Counted from the first letter of the stretch, positions 9,401 through 18,581 are shown. The stretch: 40,403 nt of DNA from an uncultured Petrimonas sp. (GCA_934621705.1 CAKTUP010000004.1:1-40403), one strand, 5' to 3'. Program-made: numbers and translations. Notes: generated from the sequence alone by a model not told the origin.

Positions 9401-9858
9401 TTTCTTATAAAAACTTCTCATTCTCGGCGCGTTTAGACTTTGCATTAGGCTTCTATATCGCAGATACTCGCACTCCATGGATTATGGGAAATATGCAGGG
9501 AACATTCAACACCATCGAAGATGTTAAAAACTCGTGGTCTCCCGAAAACATCAATGCCGAATATCCGCAATACACATGGGCAGACCAGTTAAATAAACGA
9601 AATTACGCTCGTTCAACCTCCATGTTTATGTACAAGGGCGACTATGTATCGTTCCGTGAACTTTCATTAGGATACTCCGTGCCCAAAGCTCTTTCGGAAA
9701 AATTAAAAATGGCTCGACTGGAACTTTCCGTAACCGGACAAAACCTGGGTTATCTCACGCAAGGGAAAAACATTTTTTCGCCTGAAGCCGGAGCAAGCGG
9801 CTGGGGCGGTTATCCACTTCCCAGAACAATTATTTTTGGACTTAACGCAACATTTTAA
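6478..9858 (+). CDS. SusC/RagA-type TonB-linked outer-membrane transporter
   Basis: 1126 residues. An N-terminal signal peptide (about 1-28, ending near FAIFSQT) is followed by a carboxypeptidase-regulatory-like domain (about 30-110), a TonB-box-like segment LDEVVVTGYG, the plug domain (about 120-235, with SGAVPGVRVIQSSG, PLIIVDG and ATAIYGARANNGVVLITT) and a large beta-barrel ending in an aromatic residue (LNATF). It would import the glycan fragment or free sialic acid across the outer membrane using TonB energy, as NanO does in Tannerella. It pairs with the SusD gene 12 bases downstream. The first four-codon frame ATGAAGAGGGTATGA overlaps this start; ATG 6478 is chosen because it gives the positively charged signal-peptide start. 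Confidence 0.95.
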   Translation: MKRKNLLSMRGILTLILCIPAFAIFSQTVTVSGTITDATFNEPVIGATVIVQGNPSQGTVTDIDGNYTLANVPANGSLVFSYVGMRTQTVPVNGRTTVNVVLEEDSELLDEVVVTGYGGTQLRSKSTNSISKVDNTTFSKGVFANPAQALSGAVPGVRVIQSSGDPGAAPRIILRGGTNFDGSGSPLIIVDGMVRGSMSDINPDDIESMEVMKDAGATAIYGARANNGVVLITTKTGKSGTSAIDLKVRYGQNYLNNPYSFLNAGDYLYYMRNAYKTASQYFQVERNGAPAWVGVTNMGSLGNAVAYGTGNIYWTTDAQGNKVPANGLVDNRAVWSPMKYTEDLAFLLNEGWQTMTDPVYGDKILYKDWDMIAANINSPTTTQDYNLGFSGGNDKGHYYANLGYNRSEGLSLDNIYNRLTFTLNADYKIKDWLTSYTNISFQDAKWKGLPPTQTSEENYFSRMLSAPPTMRGYNPDGELLLGQNAGDGNQAVNIDRFIRRNNTDKFSFGQSFKVDFSKNLYLKTNVNWMYSEGVYESFNKDYLQGTNNWNRTRSSSARFDRTVSFLANAVLNYSNQFDLHSVDGLLGSEFYDDYNKGFSASGSGAPTDDFMDLAYTSSDKDQRNIDSWHTRERILSFFGRVNYDYDAKYLLSLIFRQDGYSRLLGDNRFGFFPGISAGWVLSKEPFMQDFANSIDLSFAKLRSSYGVNGNVSGIGAYTLQGSYSAPKYAGGIGNLVNVIPNPYLRWERSNTFEVGLDLSFWSNKLTTNWTYYNRLTTDKFADIPLPTSSGIGSIRTNNGAIRNYGVEAQVTYRVIDTKDWKWTSVLNAAFNRNLVVKLPDNGLDRNRQGAYEVYTGNGNDKIWVGGYQEGQEPGVLYAYKAEGIYKTQSEIPGNLIDQSIGNNGSNNIVLYGPQKWAEFTDAQKTQANGNARILPIQPGDVKWKDVNGDGIIDQYDQVKIGNTTPRITGGFNNTVSYKNFSFSARLDFALGFYIADTRTPWIMGNMQGTFNTIEDVKNSWSPENINAEYPQYTWADQLNKRNYARSTSMFMYKGDYVSFRELSLGYSVPKALSEKLKMARLELSVTGQNLGYLTQGKNIFSPEAGASGWGGYPLPRTIIFGLNATF

Positions 9859-9870
9859 AAAAAACAGATT

Positions 9871-11439
9871 ATGAAAAAAATAATATATTTATTTACTGTT
9901 TCGGTTTTATCCGTCCTGTTTACAGCATGTGACGTACTGGATTTAAAACCCGAAGATTATTATGCAAGCGGTAACTTTTGGCAGAACGAGGCTCAGGTTG
10001 ATGCTTTTGCGCTCGGTCTCCATGCCGGTTTAAGAAACTCATATCAAAACATGATGTTCACCTTGGGCGAAGCTCGTGGTGGTACACAAAAAAACGGAAC
10101 AACTTTCCAAAATTCCAGTATAGATATGAGCTCTCCCATCAAGAATAACTCTTTTACAAAAGACAATACCGGAATCAGCAGTTGGTATGGATTGTACGGA
10201 AATATTTTGCAGATAAATCATTTTATCGAACAATTAGAGAATGGCACTACATTTCTATCAACAAACCAACGCAACTATTATCTTGGTCAGGCCTACGGAT
10301 TACGCGCCTTCTATTATTTCTATCTTTATAGAACTTTTGGTGGTGTGCCAATCATAAAAGAGGTTAAAGTTCTTCAGGGGCAAGTTGTTGCAAAAAACTT
10401 ATATACGCCTCGCTCCTCCGCAAAAGAGACATTCGATTTTATTAAAGATGATATAAATAAATCCGAAGCTTCTTTTGGAACACAAACCAACATCAAAAAC
10501 AACAAAGGCCAATGGTCGTACTATGCCACAAAAATGTTGAAAGGCGAAATTTATCTTTGGTCGGCAAAAGTAACTACAGGAAACCAAACTCCGGCAGCAA
10601 GCGATATACAAACAGCTGAAACCGCGCTGCAAGACGTGTTAAATACATCGTCGTTTGGCTTGATGGACAATTATGCAGATGTTTTTGAATATAGCAAAAA
10701 AGGAAATAAAGAAGTGATTCTGGCTATGCGGTTTGCAGACGGGGAAGCATCAAACGGAATTTCGAGTTTTTCCTACCAAATACCTTTGTTCGTAAACGTG
10801 TTTTATGACAGAGAAGGCAATCTCATTACGACAGATATTTTGAGAATCATCAGTACTGTAGTGCAGCGTCACGAGTATAAAACAGGGTTCTTCAATTCGT
10901 ACGATGACAAAGATTCCCGAAAAAGAAGCATTTTTTACGATGCTTACAATACAAATGGCGATCTGATGGGAACAGTTGTTGTAAAATACAACGGTATGGT
11001 TAATGCTCAGGGAAGCCGGTCGTGGTCAGACGACTTGGTAGTTTATCGCCTTGCAGATGCCATTTTAATGATGGCCGAAATAAAAAATATGCAGGGGCAG
11101 CCGGTTAACACCTATATTAATCAAATTCGTCAACGCGCTTACGGGATAAACTATGTGGCTGCAACACACGGTTATGTAAACAGCGATTTTGCCACCAACG
11201 AATTAGCCATTTTAAAAGAAAGGGACAAAGAATTTGTTTTGGAAGGAAAACGCTGGTTTGATATTCGACGTATGCAACAGAGTAAAGATGGACAACCATT
11301 GGCTTTTTCAGCATCTGCAAACTACGAAGATGCCAATCCCATTATCGACCCCGCCAAACCATACTTATTGCTTTGGCCAATTGATATAAACACATTGAAT
11401 AACGACCCTGAACTAACTCAAACAGAAGGGTATAACTAA
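9871..11439 (+). CDS. SusD/RagB-family surface lipoprotein
   Basis: 522 residues with a lipoprotein signal: hydrophobic stretch then FTAC with Cys20. N-terminal TPR-like helical region contains YLGQAYGLRAFYYFYLYRTFGGVPI, the diagnostic SusD segment; the C-terminal part has ELAILKERDKEFVLEGKRWFDIRRM and ends in the typical LLWPI...LTQTEGY pattern. SusD proteins form the lid on a SusC barrel at the cell surface and bind the incoming glycan; the counterpart in Tannerella nan loci is NanU. It lies 12 bases after SusC, so the two are co-transcribed. Ligand is inferred from the operon to be sialic acid or sialo-oligosaccharide. Confidence 0.95.
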   Translation: MKKIIYLFTVSVLSVLFTACDVLDLKPEDYYASGNFWQNEAQVDAFALGLHAGLRNSYQNMMFTLGEARGGTQKNGTTFQNSSIDMSSPIKNNSFTKDNTGISSWYGLYGNILQINHFIEQLENGTTFLSTNQRNYYLGQAYGLRAFYYFYLYRTFGGVPIIKEVKVLQGQVVAKNLYTPRSSAKETFDFIKDDINKSEASFGTQTNIKNNKGQWSYYATKMLKGEIYLWSAKVTTGNQTPAASDIQTAETALQDVLNTSSFGLMDNYADVFEYSKKGNKEVILAMRFADGEASNGISSFSYQIPLFVNVFYDREGNLITTDILRIISTVVQRHEYKTGFFNSYDDKDSRKRSIFYDAYNTNGDLMGTVVVKYNGMVNAQGSRSWSDDLVVYRLADAILMMAEIKNMQGQPVNTYINQIRQRAYGINYVAATHGYVNSDFATNELAILKERDKEFVLEGKRWFDIRRMQQSKDGQPLAFSASANYEDANPIIDPAKPYLLLWPIDINTLNNDPELTQTEGYN

Positions 11440-11529
11440 TCTTTTCAACTCTATTCATTAAAATCCAAAGTGGCAAAACTAACCATTTTGCCGCTTTTGG
11501 ATTTTTACTTTCAATTTTTGATATCTCCA

Positions 11530-13611
11530 ATGAAACATATTACCATTGCAATAGCTTTTCTGTTTGTTTTTCTTTCTTCCGTTCTGGCAGAGGGAAAAAT
11601 AAAAGTAGCCTGCATCGGCAATTCCGTTACATTTGGAGCAGGAATTGAAGACAGGACAAAAACCTATCCCGCGCAACTGCAAACAATGCTGGGCGATAAC
11701 TACGTGGTGCGTAACTTCGGAAAAAGCGGCGCCACGCTGCTCAAAAAAGGACACAATCCTTATTGGGAACAATCGGAGTTTACCGAAGCGCTTACTTTTA
11801 AACCAGATATTGTCATCATTCATTTAGGTCTGAACGACACCGACCCGCGCAATTGGGCGCGCTACCGCGACGAGTTTACGCGCGATTACATTTCCCTCAT
11901 CGATACTTTCAAATCGGTCAATCCCGCTGCGGAAGTGATGATCTGCCGGATGACGCCCATTTTCCACACGCATTCGCGTTTCAAATCGAGCACGCGCGAC
12001 TGGTTTTGGCAAATTCAGCAAGCCATTGAAACGGTGGCAAAAACACAGAACGTAAAACTTATCGACCTCCACGCACCACTTCACCGACGCCCCGATTTGC
12101 TGCCCGACGCTCTTCACCCCAATGCCGAAGGCGCAAGTATCATTGCCGAAACGGTTTGTAAAATTATTTCAAAAAATGCCGGCGGTTTGCGGTTAGCGCC
12201 CATTTTCTCAGACAATATGGTGTTGCAGCGCGACAAGCCCGTTTCGTTTTGGGGAACAGCCAATCCCGGCACAAAAATATCGGTTCACTTTGACGGCAAA
12301 ACGCTTTCCACCACAGCACTTTACAACGAAACGTGGGAAATCGTTTTCCCAAAAAAAACCGCAGATGGCAAGCAACATTCGATAACCATCAGCAACGAAC
12401 ACGCCGAGATAACGCTCAAAAACATCGTTTTAGGAGACGTGTGGCTCTGTTCGGGACAATCGAATATGGAGTTTGAATTACACCAAGCTGCTACCGGCAA
12501 AGAAGATATTCCACTTTCAGCAAACACCAACATTCGCTTTTTCGATAGAAAAGGACGTTTCGGATTTCCCGGCAGTCCTTATTCGCAGAAACAACTGACG
12601 GAACTAAATCACTTGCAGTTTTTTGAAGAAAACACCTCGTGGCAGCCGTCCAGTCCCGAAACATCGGCACAGTTTTCTGCCGTAGGCTATTATTTCGGAA
12701 AAATGTTACAGGATTCACTGCACGTTCCCATCGGGCTGATAAGCAATGCCGTTGGCGGTTCGCCCACAGAAGCGTGGATTGACCGAAAAACCCTTGAACA
12801 TCACCCGCGATTGGTGGATATGTTGTACAATTGGCCGAAAAACGACTACATCCATCCGTGGGTGCGCGAACGTGCAGCTCAAAATCTCGAAACGGCCGAA
12901 AATCCGTTACAACGGCACCCTTATCATCCCGCCTATCTCTTCGAAAGCGGAACGGAAGATTTAACCCGATTCCCCATTACCGGCGTAATTTGGTATCAGG
13001 GCGAAAGCAATGCGCACAACGTGGAACTGCACGAAATCACTTTTACTACGTTAGTCGAAAGTTGGCGCAAGGCGTGGAATAATCCAACGCTACCATTTTA
13101 CTTCGTGCAACTGTCGAGTATGGAAACCGGTCGCGAAACTTGGGGGCATTTCCGCGACAGCCAGCGACGATTGATGTCGGTAATTCCCCATTCGGGAATG
13201 GCGATTTCGTCAGACGTTGGTAACCGTACCGATGTGCATCCCACCGACAAAAAACCGGTTGGCGAGCGATTGGCACGCTGGGCATTAGCCAAAACCTACG
13301 ATTTCGACATCACAAAAAGCGGCCCTTTATTCAAAAATGTTACCTTTGCGAAAGGCAAAGCCGTTGTCACTTTTATGGATGCTGCTCAACTGAAAACATC
13401 GGACGGAGAAGCCGTAAAATCGGTTGAGTTGGCGGGAAGCGACAAGGTTTTCTATCCGGCAAGCGCTCGCATCGTGGGCAATACGCTGGAAATCAAAAGC
13501 GACAAGGTGTCTCACCCTGCTTACGTGCGCTACGGCTGGGCATCATTTTCGGAAGGTAATTTGATAAACGAAGCGAAGTTACCGGCTTCCACGTTTTCAT
13601 CGGAATTTTAA
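11530..13611 (+). CDS. Two-domain sialate O-acetylesterase (SGNH + SASA)
   Basis: 693 residues from ATG 11530, which starts a clear signal peptide (about 1-20); an in-frame upstream start at 11470 would bury it. Two esterase domains follow. Domain 1 (about 24-215) is SGNH/GDSL: GNSVTFG with Ser32, HLGLNDTD with Asn102, and DALHPN with Asp193/His196. Domain 2 (about 220-690) is a sialate O-acetylesterase domain: VWLCSGQSNMEFEL with Ser311, WYQGESNA near 490, and DVHPTDK with His570. Both catalytic sets look intact. The enzyme would remove O-acetyl groups that block sialidase or lyase action, as NanS/EstA do in other Bacteroidetes. It acts in the periplasm or on the outer membrane and follows SusD by 90 bases. 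Confidence 0.9.
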   Translation: MKHITIAIAFLFVFLSSVLAEGKIKVACIGNSVTFGAGIEDRTKTYPAQLQTMLGDNYVVRNFGKSGATLLKKGHNPYWEQSEFTEALTFKPDIVIIHLGLNDTDPRNWARYRDEFTRDYISLIDTFKSVNPAAEVMICRMTPIFHTHSRFKSSTRDWFWQIQQAIETVAKTQNVKLIDLHAPLHRRPDLLPDALHPNAEGASIIAETVCKIISKNAGGLRLAPIFSDNMVLQRDKPVSFWGTANPGTKISVHFDGKTLSTTALYNETWEIVFPKKTADGKQHSITISNEHAEITLKNIVLGDVWLCSGQSNMEFELHQAATGKEDIPLSANTNIRFFDRKGRFGFPGSPYSQKQLTELNHLQFFEENTSWQPSSPETSAQFSAVGYYFGKMLQDSLHVPIGLISNAVGGSPTEAWIDRKTLEHHPRLVDMLYNWPKNDYIHPWVRERAAQNLETAENPLQRHPYHPAYLFESGTEDLTRFPITGVIWYQGESNAHNVELHEITFTTLVESWRKAWNNPTLPFYFVQLSSMETGRETWGHFRDSQRRLMSVIPHSGMAISSDVGNRTDVHPTDKKPVGERLARWALAKTYDFDITKSGPLFKNVTFAKGKAVVTFMDAAQLKTSDGEAVKSVELAGSDKVFYPASARIVGNTLEIKSDKVSHPAYVRYGWASFSEGNLINEAKLPASTFSSEF

Positions 13612-13662
13612 TTCCGTCTGGCCGATTTCCGGTCTGACGGATAAAAGTACTGTATTTCAGAT

Positions 13663-15327
13663 ATGAAACTTATAACACATATATTCCTACTGCTATTCAG
13701 CATAACTTCTGTTTTTGCCGCCACACCACCCGATACCACAGTTAGGGCGCCGCGCGTGGTAGCCATTCCTCCAAGCGATGCTTACATTGGATTATCGTTG
13801 TTGGAAACGGGCGAAATCCGTCATTACAACTACGGCGAACAAGCCGAGTCGGGTTCGTTTTACCTGTCGAGCGCCGATAACGGACGCACGTGGAAAAAAG
13901 TGAACACTCCCAAAGAAATCCCGTTTGCCGACACCCGTAGCCCGCTTAGCGGCGAATATATTCGGTTAATCGCGGCTCCCGGAATGGGAACTTTCACCTT
14001 GCGCACCGATGGAGGAATCAACGGCAGCCGCACACTGACAAAAGTATCGGACACAATGGCGATAATGCTGAAACCGCCTATATTTACACAAAATGGCAAG
14101 CGGGTTGTGGTTGCCGGACATTACGGCCTTCAAAGAGGATTGCCCCGGGCTTGCTTCACATTTGTTTCGGACGATGACGGACACACGTGGCAACGTTCAT
14201 CGCTCGTAACCACACCCGATCACACGGGTGGCGGTTTTCACAACGGTATTCGATGGAACCACGGCGCAGCCGAACCTACGGTGGTAGAATTAAATGACGG
14301 ACGGTTGTGGATGATTATACGCACATCGCAAGACCACCATTATCAATCGTTTTCGCATGACGGTGGGCTCACGTGGAGCGAATCATCGCCTTCGCCGTTT
14401 TACGGAACCATCACAATGCCCACCATCGGGCGGCTAAAAGACGGTCGCTTGCTTTTCCTCTGGTCGAACACCACGCCGCTTCCCGAAGTAAACAATACCG
14501 ATGGCGTTTGGGACGATGTGTTTACCAACCGCAACGCCATTCACGCCGCTGTTTCGGCCGACGACGGCAAAACGTGGACAGGCTTTCGTGAACTCTATCT
14601 CGATCCGCGTCGCGATGCGTCCGATTTCGGTACAACGCCCGGCATCGACAAAAGCGTGCATCAAAGTCAGTTTGTAGAACCCGAGCCGAACAAAGTACTG
14701 GTTTCGTTGGGACAACATCCGCTGCATCGGGCAATGGTTTTATTCGATGCCGACTGGCTGAACGAAACGGAACGATACGACGATTTCTCCGATGGCCTGT
14801 CGCAATGGAGTGTTTTCAGTTACTACAAAGGAATTGTCGGGCATTGCGGCTACAACCGCACCGCCGGATGCTCACTTAAAGACGGAAAACTCAACATTCA
14901 ATATATCGAAAACGATTCGCTGCTAACCTCGCAACGCGGCGCAGTTTGGAACTTTCCTGCGTTTCGCAAAGGACGATTCACGGCATCTGTCCGCTTCAAT
15001 AACATCGATTCAAACGCTGAACTGCTGCTGAACGACCGCTGGTTTAACCCGTCCGATACGGTGGCGCGGCATTTTGCGCCGTTTGTCATCCCGCTCAATC
15101 CGAAAAAACTGAAGATAAAAGACAGTAAAGCGCATACGTTACGCATCGAGTGGAATCTGGATACAAAAAATCCGAAAGCCATTGTTTATGTGGATAACAA
15201 AAAACGAATGACTATACCGCTGACCAATTCGTCGTTGCACGGATTGTCGTACGTTCATTTCCTGAGCGATAATCGCGCGGGCGACCAAGGATATGTGGTG
15301 GAAGGGGTGAATGCGGAAAAAATGTAA
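13663..15327 (+). CDS. Sialidase-fold (BNR/Asp-box) exported protein with C-terminal sandwich domain
   Basis: 554 residues; signal peptide about 1-20 (FLLLFSITSVFA). Residues about 25-365 carry four Asp-box repeats: SSADNGRTW, SDDDGHTW, SHDGGLTW and SADDGKTW, with AEPTVVELNDGRLWMIIRT and NRNAIHAAVS, which fit the BNR_2 sialidase superfamily. The canonical FRIP arginine motif of bacterial NanH is not seen near the N-terminus. A second region (about 370-550, starting YDDFSDGLSQWSV) looks like a laminin-G-like beta-sandwich, possibly carbohydrate binding. In this operon it is the only candidate sialidase, so release of terminal sialic acid is the natural inference, but another exo-glycosidase activity on the sialidase fold is possible. 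Confidence 0.75.
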   Translation: MKLITHIFLLLFSITSVFAATPPDTTVRAPRVVAIPPSDAYIGLSLLETGEIRHYNYGEQAESGSFYLSSADNGRTWKKVNTPKEIPFADTRSPLSGEYIRLIAAPGMGTFTLRTDGGINGSRTLTKVSDTMAIMLKPPIFTQNGKRVVVAGHYGLQRGLPRACFTFVSDDDGHTWQRSSLVTTPDHTGGGFHNGIRWNHGAAEPTVVELNDGRLWMIIRTSQDHHYQSFSHDGGLTWSESSPSPFYGTITMPTIGRLKDGRLLFLWSNTTPLPEVNNTDGVWDDVFTNRNAIHAAVSADDGKTWTGFRELYLDPRRDASDFGTTPGIDKSVHQSQFVEPEPNKVLVSLGQHPLHRAMVLFDADWLNETERYDDFSDGLSQWSVFSYYKGIVGHCGYNRTAGCSLKDGKLNIQYIENDSLLTSQRGAVWNFPAFRKGRFTASVRFNNIDSNAELLLNDRWFNPSDTVARHFAPFVIPLNPKKLKIKDSKAHTLRIEWNLDTKNPKAIVYVDNKKRMTIPLTNSSLHGLSYVHFLSDNRAGDQGYVVEGVNAEKM

Positions 15328-15344
15328 ATTAACAACATAAAATT

Positions 15345-17294
15345 ATGATGAGAACATTAATCATAACACTATTAGCAACATTCCTGCTCTCTTGCGGAGC
15401 AAATGAACACAGCGCTGAACTGCAACTCCTCCCAAAACCGCAACAAATCACTGTGGGTAACAACAAACATAAACTAACAAACGGAGAAATCAATCCTTTA
15501 CTTATCAGCGAAAAAATCGTTTCCAACATTCCGGAAGCCGCTGTTAATCCCGATGAAGCCTACCGTCTTCAAATCACGCCCGACAGTATACTTATTGAAT
15601 CCACAACCCATAAAGGAATTTTCTGGGCACGGCAAACCTTGGCACAAATCGTTGAATCGTCCGACGGAGAAACAATTCCCTCGCTCAAAATCACCGATTG
15701 GCCTGCTTTCCGCATCCGCGGATTTATGCACGACATCGGCCGCAGTTATATGTCGGTGGATGAAATAAAAAAACACATCCGACTGCTGTCAAAATACAAA
15801 ATCAACACCTTTCACTGGCATCTCACAGAAAACCAAGGCTGGCGGTTGGAAAGCAAAGTATTCCCGCAACTCAACGACAGCATCCATTTTGAGCGGCATC
15901 ACGGACAGTTTTACACCATTGCCGAAGCACACGAAATTGCAGAATATTGCCGTGAGCACAATATGCTGCTCATTCCCGAAATCGATATGCCCGGCCACAG
16001 CGCGGCGTTTGTGCGGGCGATGGGCGTGGATATGCAATCGAAAAAAGGGATGGAAATACTGAAACAACTGATGACCGAAATCTGCACCGAAGTTTTTCCA
16101 GATGCGCCCTACATCCACATCGGCACTGATGAAGTTGAATTTACTAATCCTACGTTTGTCCCCGAAATGGTGGCGCACATTCGTGCAATGGACAAGAAAG
16201 TGATTTCGTGGAATCCCGGTTGGAATTACCAACCCGGCGAAATAGATATGACCCAACTCTGGAGTTACCGCGGCAAGGCGCAACCGGGCATCCCCGCCAT
16301 CGATTCGCGTTTTCACTACATCAACCATTTCGATGCGTTTGCCGATATTGTAGCGCTTTTCAACAGCCGCATCGCCAATGTAGAACAAGGTAGCGACGAC
16401 ATTGCCGGCGGAATTATGGCCATTTGGACGGACAGAATTCTTCCGAACGACGAACAGATTTTATTGCAGAACAACTTCTATCCCTCTATGCTCGCTTTTG
16501 CCGAACGTGCGTGGCTGGGCGGCGGCAGCGAATATTTCGACAAAAACGGAACCAACTTGCCAACCGATGAAGACGACACGGTTTTCAAAGATTTTGCGGA
16601 TTTCGAGAACCGGATGCTTTGGCACAAAAACCACACTTTTGCCCGCGAACCATTCGCTTACGTTCGTCAAACCAACGTTCGCTGGCGCATTACCGACGCT
16701 TTTCCCAACGAGGGAGATTTACTGAAATCTTTTCCGCCCGAAACCGAAATTGCGGAAAATTACAATTACAATGGAAATACTTTTAGCTCTAAAGAAGCAG
16801 TTGGTGCCGGAATTTACCTGCGTCACGTGTGGGGAAAACTCGTCCCCACTTTCTATCCTGAGCCGCAGGAAAACCACACGGCATACGCCTACACGTATGT
16901 TTATTCGCCCAAAGCGCAAACCGTAGGGTTATGGGCAAGCACGCAAGATTACAGCCGTTCCGAAGCCGATCTAGCTCCGCCGCAAGGCAAATGGGATTAT
17001 CGCGAAAGCCGCATTTTTGTGAACGATAAAGAAGTCGATCCACCCGTTTGGGAAAACACCCACACGCAGAAATCGAATGAGATAACGTTGAAAAACGAAA
17101 ACTTTCAGGCACGTCCGCCCATTTCTGTTGAACTCAACAAAGGCTGGAACAAGGTCTTCTTAAAACTTCCCGTCGGGAAATTCAGTACACCCGAAGTTCG
17201 TTTGCAAAAATGGATGTTTACCTTTGTATTCGTTACGCCCGACGGCAAAAATGCGGTGGAAGGATTGGTGTACAGTCCGGAGAAGAGAAAATAG
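15345..17294 (+). CDS. GH20 beta-N-acetylhexosaminidase lipoprotein
   Basis: 649 residues. A lipobox ends LLSC with Cys17; two adjacent ATG codons (15345, 15348) leave the start ambiguous by one codon. Residues about 25-110 are the GH20b-like N-terminal domain; about 115-420 form the GH20 barrel with FMHDIGRSYMSVDEIKKH, INTFHWHLTENQGWRLE, IPEIDMPGHSAAF and HIGTDEVEF, whose D262-E263 are the catalytic pair. The C-terminal ~200 residues are beta-rich. It removes terminal beta-linked GlcNAc or GalNAc from glycans once sialic acid and galactose are gone. It lies 17 bases after the sialidase-fold gene and is probably periplasmic or surface anchored. Confidence 0.93.
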   Translation: MMRTLIITLLATFLLSCGANEHSAELQLLPKPQQITVGNNKHKLTNGEINPLLISEKIVSNIPEAAVNPDEAYRLQITPDSILIESTTHKGIFWARQTLAQIVESSDGETIPSLKITDWPAFRIRGFMHDIGRSYMSVDEIKKHIRLLSKYKINTFHWHLTENQGWRLESKVFPQLNDSIHFERHHGQFYTIAEAHEIAEYCREHNMLLIPEIDMPGHSAAFVRAMGVDMQSKKGMEILKQLMTEICTEVFPDAPYIHIGTDEVEFTNPTFVPEMVAHIRAMDKKVISWNPGWNYQPGEIDMTQLWSYRGKAQPGIPAIDSRFHYINHFDAFADIVALFNSRIANVEQGSDDIAGGIMAIWTDRILPNDEQILLQNNFYPSMLAFAERAWLGGGSEYFDKNGTNLPTDEDDTVFKDFADFENRMLWHKNHTFAREPFAYVRQTNVRWRITDAFPNEGDLLKSFPPETEIAENYNYNGNTFSSKEAVGAGIYLRHVWGKLVPTFYPEPQENHTAYAYTYVYSPKAQTVGLWASTQDYSRSEADLAPPQGKWDYRESRIFVNDKEVDPPVWENTHTQKSNEITLKNENFQARPPISVELNKGWNKVFLKLPVGKFSTPEVRLQKWMFTFVFVTPDGKNAVEGLVYSPEKRK

Positions 17295-17317
17295 GGAGAC
17301 GATGCCTGTGGCTTCGT
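17291..17317 (+). repeat. Intergenic hairpin sharing ATAGGGAGACGA with the operon terminator region
   Basis: ATAGGGAGACGA followed by a stem ACGATGCC / GGCTTCGT (seven of eight pairs, three-base loop). The same 12 bases and a similar stem recur at 20924-20950. There is no T-tract, so it is not an obvious terminator inside the operon. Confidence 0.5.
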
Positions 17318-17325
17318 GAAGAAAA

Positions 17326-18519
17326 ATGAAAAATAGAATTATTCCAACAATAAAAACAACAGTTGCGGTATTCATTATCGGAATACTGTTTTCGTGCAAA
17401 AATAACAACACCCAACAAATGAAACTCAACTTAACACAACTGCCTACCGCCGGACTGGAAGGCCATCTCGCCAAAGGCGTATCGGCAACCTACGCAGCGC
17501 TTATTGACGACAAACTCATTGTTGCCGGCGGTGCCAATTTTCCCGATAAACTTGGTTTTGAAGGAGGTGCAAAAGCCTTTTACGACGAAATAATGCTTTT
17601 TGACTCGGTTCAAAATACTTGGAAGCAAATCGGAAAACTACCCCAAAAATCGGCTTACGGCATATCCGTTCCCCTTTCGGACGGCGCGCTGTGGATTGGT
17701 GGAAACACAGCATCCGAATCTCTCGCGGACTGCTACAAAATAACGCTCACTGAAAACAATTCTGTAAGCCTATTGCCATTTTCCGCGCTTCCCGCACCGA
17801 TGGACAACCTGTACGGATGTGCCCTGAACGATGTGGTTTTCGTTGGTGGCGGCGTTGAAAACGGCAAGCCGTCAAACTCGCTTTACACCATCAACGCGAA
17901 AACCGATACCGTATGGACCAAACTCCCCGATTTTCCCGGAACTCCTCGTATTCAACCGGTAATGGCAGCCATCGAAAAGGAGGGAAAAACGTTCGTTTAC
18001 CTGATGGGAGGATTCTTTGGTGGAAATGCTACCGCGAAACCGGCAATGGCAACCGATGTGCTTCGCTACGACGTTTCGGCACAAACGTGGGAAAAAGTGG
18101 GAGAGCAAACAGAACCCGAAACGCAACAACCATTCTCATTGGGCGGTGCAACAGCAATGCCGATTGACAATAGATATATCCTCTGCTTAGGTGGCGTAAA
18201 TCACGACATTTTTCTTGATGCCATTACCACGCAATACAACATCGGAAACAACACCACTACATCTGCCGAAGAGAAAAGCCGATTGAATTTGGAATTTTCG
18301 AAAAATTATATGACACAACCGATAGAATATTACAAATTCAATCGCGAATGTCGTATTTTTGACACCGAAACCACTAAGTGGACAACCATCCTCACTACGC
18401 AGGATGCTGCAAGAGCAGGCGCTACCCTCGTTTTCAACGGAAAAGAGTTTTACGCCGTGCAAGGCGAGTTGAAACCCGGCGTTCGTTCGGCAATAACCTT
18501 TAAAGGCGAATTGCAGTAA
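17326..18519 (+). CDS. nanM: NanM-like N-acetylneuraminate mutarotase (cyclically permuted Kelch protein)
   Basis: 397 residues; the signal ends ILFSC with Cys24, so it is a lipoprotein. This supports ATG 17326 over the later in-frame ATG at 17419. The rest is a Kelch beta-propeller with repeated glycine pairs (DDKLIVAGGANFPDK, GALWIGGNTA, DVVFVGGGVENGK, FVYLMGGFFGG, RYILCLGGVNH), matching the cyclically permuted mutarotase family. The enzyme equilibrates alpha- and beta-sialic acid after release, speeding uptake, in the periplasm. It follows the GH20 gene by 31 bases, with a small hairpin between, and precedes NanT. Confidence 0.88.
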   Translation: MKNRIIPTIKTTVAVFIIGILFSCKNNNTQQMKLNLTQLPTAGLEGHLAKGVSATYAALIDDKLIVAGGANFPDKLGFEGGAKAFYDEIMLFDSVQNTWKQIGKLPQKSAYGISVPLSDGALWIGGNTASESLADCYKITLTENNSVSLLPFSALPAPMDNLYGCALNDVVFVGGGVENGKPSNSLYTINAKTDTVWTKLPDFPGTPRIQPVMAAIEKEGKTFVYLMGGFFGGNATAKPAMATDVLRYDVSAQTWEKVGEQTEPETQQPFSLGGATAMPIDNRYILCLGGVNHDIFLDAITTQYNIGNNTTTSAEEKSRLNLEFSKNYMTQPIEYYKFNRECRIFDTETTKWTTILTTQDAARAGATLVFNGKEFYAVQGELKPGVRSAITFKGELQ

Positions 18520-18581
18520 CAAACTTTGACAAAGATATCTCAACATATTTAAACAAAATCAACCAAAGTCCGCAGTCTAAA

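Noticed and set aside
11470..11529. Earlier start of the O-acetylesterase
   Set aside because: It would put 20 residues before a clear signal peptide.
11479..12117. Long antisense open frames within the esterase and neighbouring genes
   Set aside because: They lie wholly inside a strongly supported gene, have arbitrary composition and match no family; they are shadows of codon bias.
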